A stretch of DNA of 64,000 nt from contig NZ_AXAZ01000001.1 of NCBI RefSeq assembly GCF_000473065.1, positions 248,001 to 312,000 on the forward strand, written 5' to 3'. Both the position numbers and the translations under genes were made by a program. Within the stretch, counting starts at the first letter, position 1, and each line of letters begins with the position of its first letter. Below, piece by piece: positions 24,071 to 32,885 of this stretch. The stretch is from Bradyrhizobium sp. WSM1743. GTDB lineage: Bacteria; Pseudomonadota; Alphaproteobacteria; Rhizobiales; Xanthobacteraceae. Below the pieces are notes generated by a model. The model saw only the letters and a program-made list of their open reading frames with translations. It ran no database searches and was not told the origin of the DNA.

Positions 24071-25345
24071 TTACAGGTTGCTCTCGGTGATTGCGGCGTA
24101 GACCATGCTGCGCAGCTCGCGCCGGATCGGGTAGGCGCTCGACGGCAGCACTTGCGTCATGAAGATGGTGATCAGCTCCTCGGCCGGGTCGATCCAGAAG
24201 GAAGTCGTGGCCGCGCCGCCCCAATTGTATTCGCCCGGGCTGCCGGCGATCAGCGTTTCGGCCGGACGCATGGTCACTGCGAAGCCGAGGCCGAAGCCGA
24301 TGCCGTTATAGGCGGCTTCGGAGAACAGCGAGCGCGACACCTCGGGCAGCGCGCGTCCGCCGGGAATGTGGTTGGTGGTCATCAACGCCAGCGTCTTCGG
24401 CCCGATCAGCCTGACGCCGCCGACTTCGCCGCCGTTGAGCAGCGCGCGGCAGAAGGTGAGATAGTCGGCGACCGTCGAGCACAGGCCGCCGCCGCCGGAG
24501 ATGAAGGAGGGCGGTGACAGGAACGAGCTCGTCGTCGGATCGTCCTGCAGCGTCAAGCCCTCGCGGCGCTGGCCGGCATGGAAGGTCATGCCACCGCCAG
24601 GGTCCGCCGAGTAGCAGGCCGCGAAGCGATGCGCCTTCGAGGCCGGCACGTGGAAGTCGGTGTCCGTCATACCGAGCGGATCGAGAATGCGTTGCTTCAG
24701 GAACTGTTCGAATGGCACGCCCGAGATCTTGCCGATGAGATAGCCGATCACGTCGGTCGCAACCGAATAGTTCCAGGCCTCGCCCGGCGAGAACTCCAGC
24801 GGAATCTTTGCGAGGCCCTCGATCATGGTCTGGAGCGTGCCCGACTTTTCGACCTCGCCGATCTTCTCACTGCGATAGGCGGCATCGACGTTGGAGCGCT
24901 GCTGGAAGCCATACGTTAACCCGGACGTGTGGCGCAGCAGGTCGACGATCAGCATTGGCCGGGACGGCGGCCGGGTCAGGAAGGCCGGATAGGTGCCGGC
25001 AACGAAAACGCCGAGATCCTTCCATTCCGGAATGTATTTGGCGACGGGCTCGTCGATTGCGACGAGGCCTTCCTCGACCAGCATCATGAAGGCGACGCTG
25101 GTGAGCGGCTTGGTCATGGAGTAGATGCGGTAGATGGTGTCGTCCTTCACCGGCACCTTGCGCTCGACATCGGCAAAGCCCTGCACCGAGCTGTGGGCGA
25201 TCTTGCCGCGGCGATAGATCAGGAGCTGTGTGCCCGGGAAACGGCCGGCATCGATGTACCGGCGCTTGAGATGCGCATCGACGCGGTCGAGCGCAGCCTT
25301 GGACATGCCGACGGATTCGGGCGAGGCGGGGCTAGGGGCGAGCAT
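24071..25345 (-). CDS. Serine hydrolase of the beta-lactamase / EstB esterase family
   Basis: ATG at 25345 with GGAGGA upstream gives 424 residues; a longer frame to 25414 lacks a ribosome site. The catalytic Ser-x-x-Lys is Ser76/Lys79 in YSMTKP, the second motif Tyr-Ser is Tyr193 in WNYSVATD, and LLRHTSGLTYG is a family marker. The C-terminal GGAATTSFWIDP matches the third motif region. No signal peptide is visible, so it is probably a cytoplasmic carboxylesterase rather than an antibiotic-degrading enzyme. It diverges from the intradiol dioxygenase gene, and a lactone or ester of a related compound could be its substrate (inference). Confidence 0.9.
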   Translation of the reverse strand: MLAPSPASPESVGMSKAALDRVDAHLKRRYIDAGRFPGTQLLIYRRGKIAHSSVQGFADVERKVPVKDDTIYRIYSMTKPLTSVAFMMLVEEGLVAIDEPVAKYIPEWKDLGVFVAGTYPAFLTRPPSRPMLIVDLLRHTSGLTYGFQQRSNVDAAYRSEKIGEVEKSGTLQTMIEGLAKIPLEFSPGEAWNYSVATDVIGYLIGKISGVPFEQFLKQRILDPLGMTDTDFHVPASKAHRFAACYSADPGGGMTFHAGQRREGLTLQDDPTTSSFLSPPSFISGGGGLCSTVADYLTFCRALLNGGEVGGVRLIGPKTLALMTTNHIPGGRALPEVSRSLFSEAAYNGIGFGLGFAVTMRPAETLIAGSPGEYNWGGAATTSFWIDPAEELITIFMTQVLPSSAYPIRRELRSMVYAAITESNL

Positions 25346-25511
25346 CAGTTCCTCCGGGGCGTTTTGTCGGAAAATTGATACCGAAATGGCGGCCCCATTC
25401 CAAGTCGCTTGCACTTAACGAGGCCGGGCCGGCTGGTGTAGACTCCGCCTCGGAACGCCTCCAAGGAGCCCGCCTGGGCCAATGAGAAAAACGCGAGGGC
25501 AACAAAGCACC

Positions 25512-26429
25512 ATGACCCAGTTCAACGAGACCGAACTCACCGAAGCCGTCATCAAGAGCTTCAACCAGACGCCGAACCCGCGTGCAAAATTCCTGCTCCA
25601 GGAACTAGTGAAGTCGCTGCACGATTACGTGAGCAAGACCGGCCTGACCTTCGAGGAATGGGAATACGCCATCGATTTCCTGACCCGGACGGGGCAGAAA
25701 TGCACCGACACCCGCCAGGAATTCATCCTGCTGTCCGATGTGCTCGGCGTCTCCATGCTGGTGGACGCTGTCAACCATCGCGACCGCGACGGCGCTACCC
25801 AAACGACGGTGCTCGGCCCGTTCTATGTCGGCGAGCACAAGGTGACCGCGCACGGCACCGACATCTCGCCGAACAATCAGACCGGCGAACGCATGTTCGT
25901 GCAGAGCCGCGTCACCGATCTCAAGGGCAAGCCGCTCGCCGGCGTTCCCGTCGATGTCTGGCATGCCGATGACGACGGCTTCTACGATTCCCAGAAGCCG
26001 AACTATGAGGAGGTCGGCGCCTCGGCGCGCGCGCGCTTCATCACCGACGATGATGGCCGCTTCTTCTTCCGCACCATCCTGCCGTGCAGTTACCCGATCC
26101 CGACCGACGGTCCGGTCGGCGAGATGATCGTGCAGACCAATCGCCATCCGATGCGCCCGGCGCATGTGCACTTTCTGGTCAATGCCAAAGGTTATGAGCC
26201 GCTGATCACCCACGTCTTCATGGACAGCGATCAATATCTGGATTCCGACGTGGTGTTTGGCGTCAAGGACGACCTGATCGCCAAGGTCGAGCCGCGCAAC
26301 GATCCTGAGATGCCCGACGGCACCAAGGCGAGCGGGCGGTGGCATCTGATGACCTACGAATTCCACCTGAAGCCCGGCGGCGGCATGGCGCCGAAACCGC
26401 TGGGCGTGAAGGCGGCGGAGCCGGCGTGA
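25512..26429 (+). CDS. Intradiol ring-cleavage dioxygenase (catechol / hydroxyquinol 1,2-dioxygenase type)
   Basis: The product has 305 residues from ATG 25512; an ATG at 25482 is an alternative and sits nearer a GGAG. The N-terminal helical dimer-linker region contains TRQEFILLSDVLGVSMLVDA. The catalytic core has the four non-haem Fe(III) ligands: Tyr158 (DGFYDSQ), Tyr194 (CSYPIPTDGP), His218 and His220 (RPAHVHF). It would open a 1,2-dihydroxy- or 1,2,4-trihydroxybenzene to a muconate or maleylacetate. Downstream enzymes of that pathway are not in the window. It diverges from a serine hydrolase and converges with the phosphatase-kinase gene. Confidence 0.92.
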   Translation: MTQFNETELTEAVIKSFNQTPNPRAKFLLQELVKSLHDYVSKTGLTFEEWEYAIDFLTRTGQKCTDTRQEFILLSDVLGVSMLVDAVNHRDRDGATQTTVLGPFYVGEHKVTAHGTDISPNNQTGERMFVQSRVTDLKGKPLAGVPVDVWHADDDGFYDSQKPNYEEVGASARARFITDDDGRFFFRTILPCSYPIPTDGPVGEMIVQTNRHPMRPAHVHFLVNAKGYEPLITHVFMDSDQYLDSDVVFGVKDDLIAKVEPRNDPEMPDGTKASGRWHLMTYEFHLKPGGGMAPKPLGVKAAEPA

Positions 26430-26444
26430 TCCAGTCTTGTCCTT

Positions 26445-28172
26445 CTATCGCAGCCGGAGCGCTGCGAGCAGCACGATGACCGCGCAGGCCAGGATTGCCG
26501 TGGTCAGCTTCCAGAACAGCAGCGGATTGCGCTCTAGAAGTGGCGTGGTCCGCGTGGCGAGATAGGCCGGATTGGGATTTCTGAGCTCGAACACGAACTC
26601 GGAGAGATCTTCGTGGCGCTTGTAGGGATCGGGATGCAGCGCTTTCCTGAGCGCGCCATCGATCCAGCCCGGGATGCCCCGCTCGGCATCGATCGCAGAG
26701 CGGTATTGCAATTTCCACGCGTCGGATCGTCCCCGGATTTTGGCAAGCTGGGCGCCGTATGGCAGATGTCCGGTGAGCATCTGGTAGCAGATGGCCGCCA
26801 GCGAGAACATGTCGGACCGGGGCGACCCGCCTTCGCCGAGGAAATATTCCGGCGCCGTGTATTGGACCGTGCCGAGAATTTCCGCATCTGCCGATCTCGG
26901 CGCGGCTTCGGCGACGCCCGCGACCCTGACCGATCCGAAGTCGATGATCTTCGCGGTGCCTGTCTTGTCGATCAGGACGTTGTCGGGCCTGAGATCCTGA
27001 TGCAGCATCTCCATGCGGTGGAAGGCGCGAAGCCCGGTGGCGATCTGCTCGATGATCCTGCGCACCGTCTCCAGATCGGGGCGCGGGTTGTCGAGCATCC
27101 ACTGCCGCAGCGTCTGCCCCTCGACGAACTCGGTCGCGACGTAGAGATAGTTGCGCCGGGTCGATCGCGACCGCGGCTTGAGCACGTACGGACTGTCGAT
27201 CCGCCGCGCGATCCATTCCTCCATCAGGAAACGCTTCAGATAGGCCTGGTTGTCGCGCAGGTCGATCGACGGAATCTTGAGCGCGACCGTTTCCTCGGTC
27301 TCCATGTCGACCGCGAGATAGATGTGGCTGCGGCTGCTGCCGTGGATTTCCCGGATGATCCGGTAGCCGTCGAACACGGCCCGGGGCTCCAATAGAGGCG
27401 GCAGGGGCAGCGCCGAACTCTGATCGAAAACGCCCGTTTCTTCCGGCACCGCATCGATCCGCAGGATCTGGACGGTGATGTTGTCGTCGCTGCCGCGCCG
27501 GTAGGCTTCCTCGACGATCGCCTTCGCGGCACCGTCGAGCTCGGCCGCGTGCTCGTTGATGGCGCTCGTGATGAAGCGCGCATCGACGAATTCGTAGGCG
27601 CCGTCGGTCGCCAGCAGGAAGGTGTCGCCGGCCTGGATCTCGATCGTCTGATAGTCAATCTCGAGCTGCGGATTGATGCCGAGCGCACGGCCGAGATAGG
27701 TCTGCTCCGACGACACGATGATGCGGTGATCGTCGGTCAGCTGCTCCAGCGCCTTGCCGGCGACGCGGTAGATGCGGCAGTCGCCGACGTGGAAGATGTG
27801 CGCGGTGGCCGCCTTGATGACCATGGCGCTGAGGGTGCAGACATAGCCCTTGTCGCGGTCATAGGCATATTGGCTCTTGCGCGTCTGCGCATGCAGCCAG
27901 GAATTGGTCGCCTCCAGCACGCGGCGGGCGGAGGTCTTCACCGTCCAGGATTCCGACGTGCAGTGATAGTCCATCAGGAAGCTCTTGACCGCCGACTCGC
28001 TGGCGATCTGGCTCACCGTGCTGGAGGAGATGCCGTCGGCGAGGACGGCCGCGATGCCTTTCAGGCTGAGCAGCGGCTCCTCTGGAATGAGGACGCCGTG
28101 AAAATCCTGGTTGACGGGCTTGCGACCCTTGTCGGAATGCTGGCCGACCGAGATCAGGAGTCCGCGGGTCAT
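26445..28172 (-). CDS. Bifunctional PP2C-type phosphatase and Ser/Thr protein kinase with C-terminal membrane anchor
   Basis: ATG at 28172 gives 575 residues; a TTG four codons earlier is possible. Residues 6-240 are a PP2C domain with metal-binding aspartates in KPVNQDF, LADGISS, ATDGAYEF and SDDNITV. Residues 265-530 are a Hanks-type kinase with Lys299 (ALKIP), a catalytic loop LHQDLRPDNVLID (HQD in place of HRD, Asp393), DFG at 411-413 and APE at 440-442. A single membrane helix near 553-573 ends the protein, so both enzyme domains face the cytoplasm. The two opposed activities in one chain suggest a reversible phosphorylation switch. It follows the FNT channel gene in the same direction, which makes nitrogen transport or assimilation a possible target. 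Confidence 0.93.
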   Translation of the reverse strand: MTRGLLISVGQHSDKGRKPVNQDFHGVLIPEEPLLSLKGIAAVLADGISSSTVSQIASESAVKSFLMDYHCTSESWTVKTSARRVLEATNSWLHAQTRKSQYAYDRDKGYVCTLSAMVIKAATAHIFHVGDCRIYRVAGKALEQLTDDHRIIVSSEQTYLGRALGINPQLEIDYQTIEIQAGDTFLLATDGAYEFVDARFITSAINEHAAELDGAAKAIVEEAYRRGSDDNITVQILRIDAVPEETGVFDQSSALPLPPLLEPRAVFDGYRIIREIHGSSRSHIYLAVDMETEETVALKIPSIDLRDNQAYLKRFLMEEWIARRIDSPYVLKPRSRSTRRNYLYVATEFVEGQTLRQWMLDNPRPDLETVRRIIEQIATGLRAFHRMEMLHQDLRPDNVLIDKTGTAKIIDFGSVRVAGVAEAAPRSADAEILGTVQYTAPEYFLGEGGSPRSDMFSLAAICYQMLTGHLPYGAQLAKIRGRSDAWKLQYRSAIDAERGIPGWIDGALRKALHPDPYKRHEDLSEFVFELRNPNPAYLATRTTPLLERNPLLFWKLTTAILACAVIVLLAALRLR

Positions 28173-28188
28173 CGTCGCCACCAAGGCA

Positions 28189-28223
28189 AAGAGAGCCTCA
28201 CCATACCCGGGCGAGGCTCTCTT
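28189..28223 (-). terminator. Stem-loop between the FNT channel gene and the phosphatase-kinase gene
   Basis: AAGAGAGCCTC and GAGGCTCTCTT are perfect 11-bp complements around a 13-base loop. On the minus strand the stem follows the FNT stop by 16 bases and ends with CTCTCTTTG, so it can act as a terminator. Because the phosphatase-kinase start lies just beyond, partial read-through may set a lower expression of that gene. Confidence 0.75.
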
Positions 28224-28239
28224 GTTGAGGTGCGTGTGA

Positions 28240-29079
28240 TCAGGCCGCGACGCGGGGCTTCGCAGCCTTGTCGGCCTGGCGCTTCGGCAGGGTCATGACG
28301 TGCGTGGCATAGAGGGTCATGCCCGTGAAGGCGAGTCCGCCAACGAGGTTGCCGAGCACGGTCGGGATCTCGTTCCAGATCAGATAGTCCATGATCGAGA
28401 ACTTGGCGTGCAGCATCAGTCCCGACGGGAACAGGAACATGTTCACCACGGAGTGCTCGAACACCATGTAGAAGAACACCAGGATCGGCATCCACATCGC
28501 GATGACCTTGCCGGAGACCGAGGTCGAGATCATGGCGCCGACGACGCCGGTCGAGACCATCCAGTTGCAGAGCATGCCGCGCATGAACAGTGTCGCCATG
28601 CCTGCCGCGCCGTGCGCGGCATAGCCGAGGGTTCGGCCCTCACCGATATTGCCGATGGCCGCGCCGACCTTGTCGGGCGCCTGGGTGAAGCCGAAGGTCG
28701 TGACGAAGGCCATCATGAAGGCCACGGTGAAGGCGCCGGCGAAGTTGCCGACAAAGACGAGGCCCCAGTTGCGCAGCACGCCACTGAGCGTGACGCCCGG
28801 ACGCTTGTCGATCAAGGCGAGCGGGGAGAGCACGAAGACGCCGGTGAGGAGATCGAAGCCCAAAAGATAGAGCATAACGAAGCCGACCGGAAACAACAGC
28901 GCGCCGACCAGCGGCTGGCCCGTGTTGACGTTGATCGTGACGGCGAACCAGGCGGCGAGAGCAAGGATGGCGCCGGCCATATAGGCCCGGATGACGGTAT
29001 CCCGGGTGGACATGAAAATCTTGGACTCGCCCGCATCCACCATCTTGGTGACGAATTCCGAAGGCGCAAGATACGACAT
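28240..29079 (-). CDS. Formate/nitrite transporter (FNT) family channel
   Basis: ATG at 29079 gives 279 residues; a TTG one codon earlier is also open. The protein has six membrane segments typical of FocA/NirC, with NWGLVFVGNFAGAF, RGMLCNWMVSTGVVGA and FEHSVVNMFLFPSGLML. It would pass nitrite or formate across the inner membrane. Its upstream region is shared with the nitrate ABC transporter and contains a sigma-54-like promoter reading toward it. That makes nitrite the more likely physiological ion here. Confidence 0.92.
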   Translation of the reverse strand: MSYLAPSEFVTKMVDAGESKIFMSTRDTVIRAYMAGAILALAAWFAVTINVNTGQPLVGALLFPVGFVMLYLLGFDLLTGVFVLSPLALIDKRPGVTLSGVLRNWGLVFVGNFAGAFTVAFMMAFVTTFGFTQAPDKVGAAIGNIGEGRTLGYAAHGAAGMATLFMRGMLCNWMVSTGVVGAMISTSVSGKVIAMWMPILVFFYMVFEHSVVNMFLFPSGLMLHAKFSIMDYLIWNEIPTVLGNLVGGLAFTGMTLYATHVMTLPKRQADKAAKPRVAA

Positions 29080-29319
29080 CAATGGTTCCTTTTGCTTCGT
29101 AAGTGAGATCGCACGCCCCCTCAGAGAGCGCGGCTGAACGTCATCGGCCGTGCGGGCTGGGGCCGCGCACGAGGGCTATGGAAAGTCTGGAAGCCTTGGG
29201 AATCGCGTCACGAGGACTTTAAAGCCGGGAGGGCCGCGAAGCAGTTGAGCTTCCGGGATGCAGCCGCCAGAGGCTGCAACAATGCGGCAAGCCGCAGTCT
29301 TCGTTGACGCTGCAGGTAA

Positions 29320-29336
29320 TGCAAGTTGCATGCCGT
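29320..29336 (-). promoter_or_regulatory. Sigma-54-like promoter for the FNT gene
   Basis: On the minus strand the sequence reads ACGGCATGCAACTTGCA. GG and GC are separated by exactly 10 bases, as in the YTGGCACG-N4-TTGCW consensus. The -12 element TTGCA is perfect and the -24 element has GGCATG for GGCACG. It starts 107 bases from the left arm of the paired NtrC-like sites. Confidence 0.6.
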
Positions 29337-29428
29337 CCGAGCGAATTGGGAAAATGTAGATATATCAATATGATATTTCGTTGCCTGATCCGCCCATAAT
29401 ACGATCGGGGCCTCTTGCATGGGCGGCT

Positions 29429-29461
29429 GCACAAGATTTGTGCGCCGCACAAGGAATGAGC
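29429..29461. promoter_or_regulatory. Paired NtrC-like enhancer sites between divergent FNT and nrtABC genes
   Basis: Two 15-bp sites are separated by 3 bases: GCACAAGATTTGTGC (29429-29443), a perfect GCAC-N7-GTGC NtrC-type dyad, and GCACAAGGAATGAGC (29447-29461), a GCAC-N7-GaGC variant. The pair is centred at 29445, about 109 bases from the sigma-54-like promoter on each side, so it could serve both directions. The second site recurs almost identically upstream of narK at the same distance from its promoter. Binding by NtrC is inferred from consensus and spacing. Confidence 0.65.
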
Positions 29462-29554
29462 AGATCGCAAATTTCGGATGCGGAACTCTCCTGCGACAGC
29501 TTGGCGCGGTCTCCTTAAGGTACTGATTATTCGATGTTTCTTCCGGCGTCTGGC

Positions 29555-29571
29555 TTGGCACGAAGCTTGAA
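29555..29571 (+). promoter_or_regulatory. Sigma-54-like promoter for nrtABC
   Basis: TTGGCACGAAGCTTGAA matches YTGGCACG-N4-TTGCW except that the -12 GC is GA. The GG to GA spacing is the correct 10 bases. It lies 108 bases from the start of the proximal NtrC-like site. Predicted transcription would begin near 29582, leaving a leader of about 174 nucleotides. Confidence 0.6.
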
Positions 29572-29637
29572 TGGTTCCAAGCCGACGCCATTGAAGCCGT
29601 CCCGCGAGACTTCTCATCCGATTTGCTGACGCCACCA

Positions 29638-29656
29638 GACGGGGGTCCTCCCCGTC
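29638..29656 (+). promoter_or_regulatory. Leader hairpin upstream of nrtA
   Basis: GACGGGG and CCCCGTC form a perfect 7-bp stem with a 5-base loop inside the predicted nrtA leader, 100 bases before the start codon. NasT-type antitermination is known for nitrate-assimilation leaders in this group, so it may be part of such a switch. No T-run follows, so its role is uncertain. Confidence 0.35.
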
Positions 29657-29755
29657 GTGCGTTCGCATGCGCCAAAGACGGCGCCACGGACGGACGGGCT
29701 GCTCGCGTGCACAGCCGCAAATCATTCCGCAACGACGCAAAGGACGACACTGCCT

Positions 29756-31075
29756 ATGACCAAGCGCACCCGCCGGCCCTCCGAAACGACTGGCCTCAGC
29801 CGCCGTCAATTGTTGAAGGCCACCGGCTCAACCGCCGCACTTCTTGCCGCAGCAAAACTGAATTTCCCTGCCGGCGCCTTCGCTCAGGACGCGGGCCCTG
29901 AGGTCAAGGGCGCCAAGCTCGGCTTCATTGCGCTCAGCGACGCCGGCCCGCTCTTCGTCGCCAAGGACAAGGGCCTGTTCGCCAAATACGGCGTGCCTGA
30001 CACTGACGTGCAGAAGCAGGCCTCGTGGGGCACCACGCGCGACAACCTCGTGCTCGGCTCCGAGGGCAACGGCATCGACGGCGCCCATATCCTCACCCCG
30101 ATGCCGTATCTGATCTCGGCCGGCAAGGTGACGCAGAACAACCAGCCGACGCCGATGTACATCCTGGCGCGGCTCAATCTCGATGCGCAGTGCATTTCAG
30201 TCGCCAAGGAATATGCCGATCTCAAGCTCGGCACCGATGCAGCGCCGTTCAAGACGGCGCTGGAGAAGAAGAAGGCCTCCGGCAAGGCGGTGAAGGCCGC
30301 GATGACCTTCCCCGGTGGCACCCATGACCTCTGGATTCGCTATTGGCTCGCCGCAGGCGGCATCGACCCCGACAAGGATATCGAGACCATCGTGGTGCCG
30401 CCGCCGCAGATGGTGGCGAACATGAAGGTCGGCACCATGGACTGCTTCTGCGTCGGCGAGCCCTGGAATCTCCAGCTCGTCCACCAGGACATCGGCTACA
30501 CCGCGGTCAACACCGGCGAGCTCTGGAGCAAGCATCCGGAGAAGTCGTTCGGCATGCGTGCGGCCTTCGTCGACAAATATCCGAAGGCGACCAAGGCGAT
30601 CCTGATGGCGGTTCTGGAGGCCCAGCAATGGGCCGACAAGGCCGAGAACAAGCAGGAGCTCGCCACCATCATGGCCAAGCGGCAGTGGATCAACTGCCCG
30701 GTCGAGGACGTCTACGACCGCACCGCCGGCAAGTTCGACTACGGCAACGGCAAGGTGGTCGAGAACTCGCCGCACATCATGAAGTACTGGCGCGACTTCG
30801 CCTCCTATCCGTTCCAGAGCCACGATCTCTGGTTCCTCACCGAGGACATCCGCTGGGGCAAGTATGAGGCGAATTTCGATACCAAGGCGCTGATCGCCAA
30901 GGTCAACCGCGAGGACATGTGGCGCGATGCGGCCAAGACGCTCGGCGTTGCGGCTGCGGAAATTCCGACCTCCACCTCGCGCGGCAAGGAGACCTTCTTC
31001 GACGGCAAGGTGTTCGATCCCGAAAATCCGGCTGCCTATCTGAAGTCGCTCGCGATCAAGCGCGTCGAAGTCTGA
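29756..31075 (+). CDS. nrtA: Nitrate ABC transporter periplasmic binding protein
   Basis: ATG at 29756 with AAAGGACG upstream gives 439 residues; open sequence continues 5' but has no ribosome site. A Tat-type signal is visible (SRRQLLKATGSTAALLAAAK). The mature protein follows the NrtA/NasS fold, with LGFIALSDAGPLFVAKDKGLF, FPGGTHDLWIRYWLAAGGIDP and DCFCVGEPWNLQLV. Its length and the downstream permease and ATPase genes support nitrate (or nitrite) capture in the periplasm rather than the shorter cytoplasmic NasS sensor. Confidence 0.92.
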   Translation: MTKRTRRPSETTGLSRRQLLKATGSTAALLAAAKLNFPAGAFAQDAGPEVKGAKLGFIALSDAGPLFVAKDKGLFAKYGVPDTDVQKQASWGTTRDNLVLGSEGNGIDGAHILTPMPYLISAGKVTQNNQPTPMYILARLNLDAQCISVAKEYADLKLGTDAAPFKTALEKKKASGKAVKAAMTFPGGTHDLWIRYWLAAGGIDPDKDIETIVVPPPQMVANMKVGTMDCFCVGEPWNLQLVHQDIGYTAVNTGELWSKHPEKSFGMRAAFVDKYPKATKAILMAVLEAQQWADKAENKQELATIMAKRQWINCPVEDVYDRTAGKFDYGNGKVVENSPHIMKYWRDFASYPFQSHDLWFLTEDIRWGKYEANFDTKALIAKVNREDMWRDAAKTLGVAAAEIPTSTSRGKETFFDGKVFDPENPAAYLKSLAIKRVEV

Positions 31076-31135
31076 TGGAGCCCTGCGACCGCCCATTGGG
31101 CGGCCGCGTCCTTGCCAAGCCGGAGAGAGATAGCG

Positions 31136-32032
31136 ATGAACATGACTGCCACGAAGATCGAGGTTGAGACCGCGACGCCTGCCGCGACCGTCGCGCCAGT
31201 CGTCGCGCTGACGCCGAAGCGTCCCCCGCGCGCCGAAGCTTACGCACGCATGGCACGCGAGACGGCCGTGCGCGTGATCCCACCACTGGTCGTGATCGCG
31301 CTGCTCACGCTGGTGTGGGAGCTGGTCTGCCGGAGAGCCGGCTCGGCACTGCCGCCGCCGTCAAAAGTGTTTGCCGACACCAGGGAGCTGATCTTCGATC
31401 CGTTCTTCGATCATGGCGGCATCGACAAGGGCCTGTTCTGGCATCTTTCCGCCAGTCTCCAGCGCGTCGCCTTCGGCTACTCGCTCTCGGCCATCGCAGG
31501 CATCGCGCTCGGCGTGCTGGTTGGGCAGTCCGTCTGGGCGATGCGCGGGCTCGATCCGCTGTTCCAGGTGCTCCGCACCATTCCGCCGCTCGCCTGGCTG
31601 CCGCTGTCGCTCGCGGCGTTCCGCGATGGCCAGCCCTCGGCGATCTTCGTCATCTTCATTACCTCGATCTGGCCGATCATCATCAACACCGCGGTCGGCA
31701 TCCGTAACATTCCGCAGGACTATCGCAACGTCGCCGCGGTGGTGCAGCTCAACCCGCTCGAGTTCTTCGCAAAGATCATGATCCCGGCGGCGGCGCCCTA
31801 TATCTTCACCGGCCTTCGCATCGGCATCGGCCTGTCGTGGCTTGCGATCGTCGCAGCCGAAATGCTGATCGGCGGCGTCGGCATCGGCTTCTTCATCTGG
31901 GACGCCTGGAACTCCTCGCATATCAGCGAGATCATCCTGGCGCTGTTCTATGTCGGCATCGTCGGCTTCGTGCTGGACCGCCTGATCGCGGGCCTCGGCA
32001 AGTTCGTCACCCGCGGCACCGCGCAGAACTGA
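31136..32032 (+). CDS. nrtB: Nitrate ABC transporter permease
   Basis: ATG at 31136 follows GGAGAGAGATAGCG and gives 298 residues with about six membrane segments. The ATPase-coupling loop reads YRNVAAVVQLNPLEFFAKIMIPAAAPYIFTGLR. An earlier in-frame start at 31112 lacks a ribosome site. The polar, proline-rich first 35 residues are longer than in sulfonate permeases. It forms the membrane channel of NrtABC. Confidence 0.92.
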   Translation: MNMTATKIEVETATPAATVAPVVALTPKRPPRAEAYARMARETAVRVIPPLVVIALLTLVWELVCRRAGSALPPPSKVFADTRELIFDPFFDHGGIDKGLFWHLSASLQRVAFGYSLSAIAGIALGVLVGQSVWAMRGLDPLFQVLRTIPPLAWLPLSLAAFRDGQPSAIFVIFITSIWPIIINTAVGIRNIPQDYRNVAAVVQLNPLEFFAKIMIPAAAPYIFTGLRIGIGLSWLAIVAAEMLIGGVGIGFFIWDAWNSSHISEIILALFYVGIVGFVLDRLIAGLGKFVTRGTAQN

Positions 32033-32043
32033 GGAGAGGGGAC

Positions 32044-32838
32044 ATGACCGCCTATCTGAAGCTCGACCACATCGACAAGGTCTTCACCCGCGGCGCCGCC
32101 ACCACGGAGGTGCTGAAGGACATCAATCTCACGATCGAGAAGGGCGAATACGTCTCGATCATCGGCCATTCCGGCTGCGGCAAGTCGACCCTGCTCAACA
32201 TCATCGCCGGACTGACCGGCGCCACCACGGGCGGCGTGCTGCTGGAGAACCGCGAGGTGAACTCGCCGGGGCCCGATCGCGCCGTGGTGTTCCAGAACCA
32301 CAGCCTGCTGCCGTGGCTGACCGTCTACGAGAACGTCAGGCTCGGCGTCGACAAGGTCTTCGCCAAGACCAAGTCCCGCGCCGAGCGCGACGCCTGGGTG
32401 ATGCACAATCTCAACCTCGTGCAGATGACCCATGCCAGGGACAAGCGTCCTTCCGAAATCTCCGGCGGCATGAAGCAGCGCGTCGGCATCGCGCGGGCGC
32501 TGGCGATGGAGCCGAAGGTGCTGCTGCTGGACGAGCCGTTCGGCGCGCTGGACGCGCTGACCCGCGCCCACTTGCAGGACTCGGTGATGGCGCTGCATCA
32601 GAAGCTCGGCAACACCATTCTGATGATCACTCATGACGTCGACGAGGCCGTGCTCTTGTCCGACCGCATCGTGATGATGACGAACGGGCCGAGCGCGCGC
32701 ATCGGCGAGGTGCTGGAGGTGCCGCTGACGCGGCCGCGCAAGCGGCTCGAGCTCGCGACCAACACCACGTATTTGAAGTGCCGGCAGCGCGTGCTCGAAT
32801 TCCTCTACGAGCGTCACCGCTTCGTCGAGGCCGCGTAA
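32044..32838 (+). CDS. nrtC: Nitrate ABC transporter ATP-binding protein
   Basis: The 264-residue ATPase has Walker A GHSGCGKST, Q-loop VFQNHSLLPWLTV, signature ISGGMKQRVGIARALAM, Walker B VLLLDEPFGALD and H-loop ITHDVDEAV. It resembles NrtD/NasD single-domain ATPases. Cyanobacterial NrtC by contrast carries an extra binding-protein domain, which is absent here. It starts 11 bases after nrtB with GAGGAGAGGG as ribosome site. Confidence 0.92.
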   Translation: MTAYLKLDHIDKVFTRGAATTEVLKDINLTIEKGEYVSIIGHSGCGKSTLLNIIAGLTGATTGGVLLENREVNSPGPDRAVVFQNHSLLPWLTVYENVRLGVDKVFAKTKSRAERDAWVMHNLNLVQMTHARDKRPSEISGGMKQRVGIARALAMEPKVLLLDEPFGALDALTRAHLQDSVMALHQKLGNTILMITHDVDEAVLLSDRIVMMTNGPSARIGEVLEVPLTRPRKRLELATNTTYLKCRQRVLEFLYERHRFVEAA

Positions 32839-32885
32839 ACGAAGGTTTAACGCGCGATATGCTTTCGCCTAATTAATCGACATCT

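Noticed and set aside
29429..29482. Reading the GCACAAGG palindromes as NasT leader-RNA hairpins
   Set aside because: They lie upstream of both sigma-54-like promoters at identical distance and fit the NtrC dyad, so a DNA enhancer is the simpler reading. An RNA role is not excluded if transcription starts further upstream.
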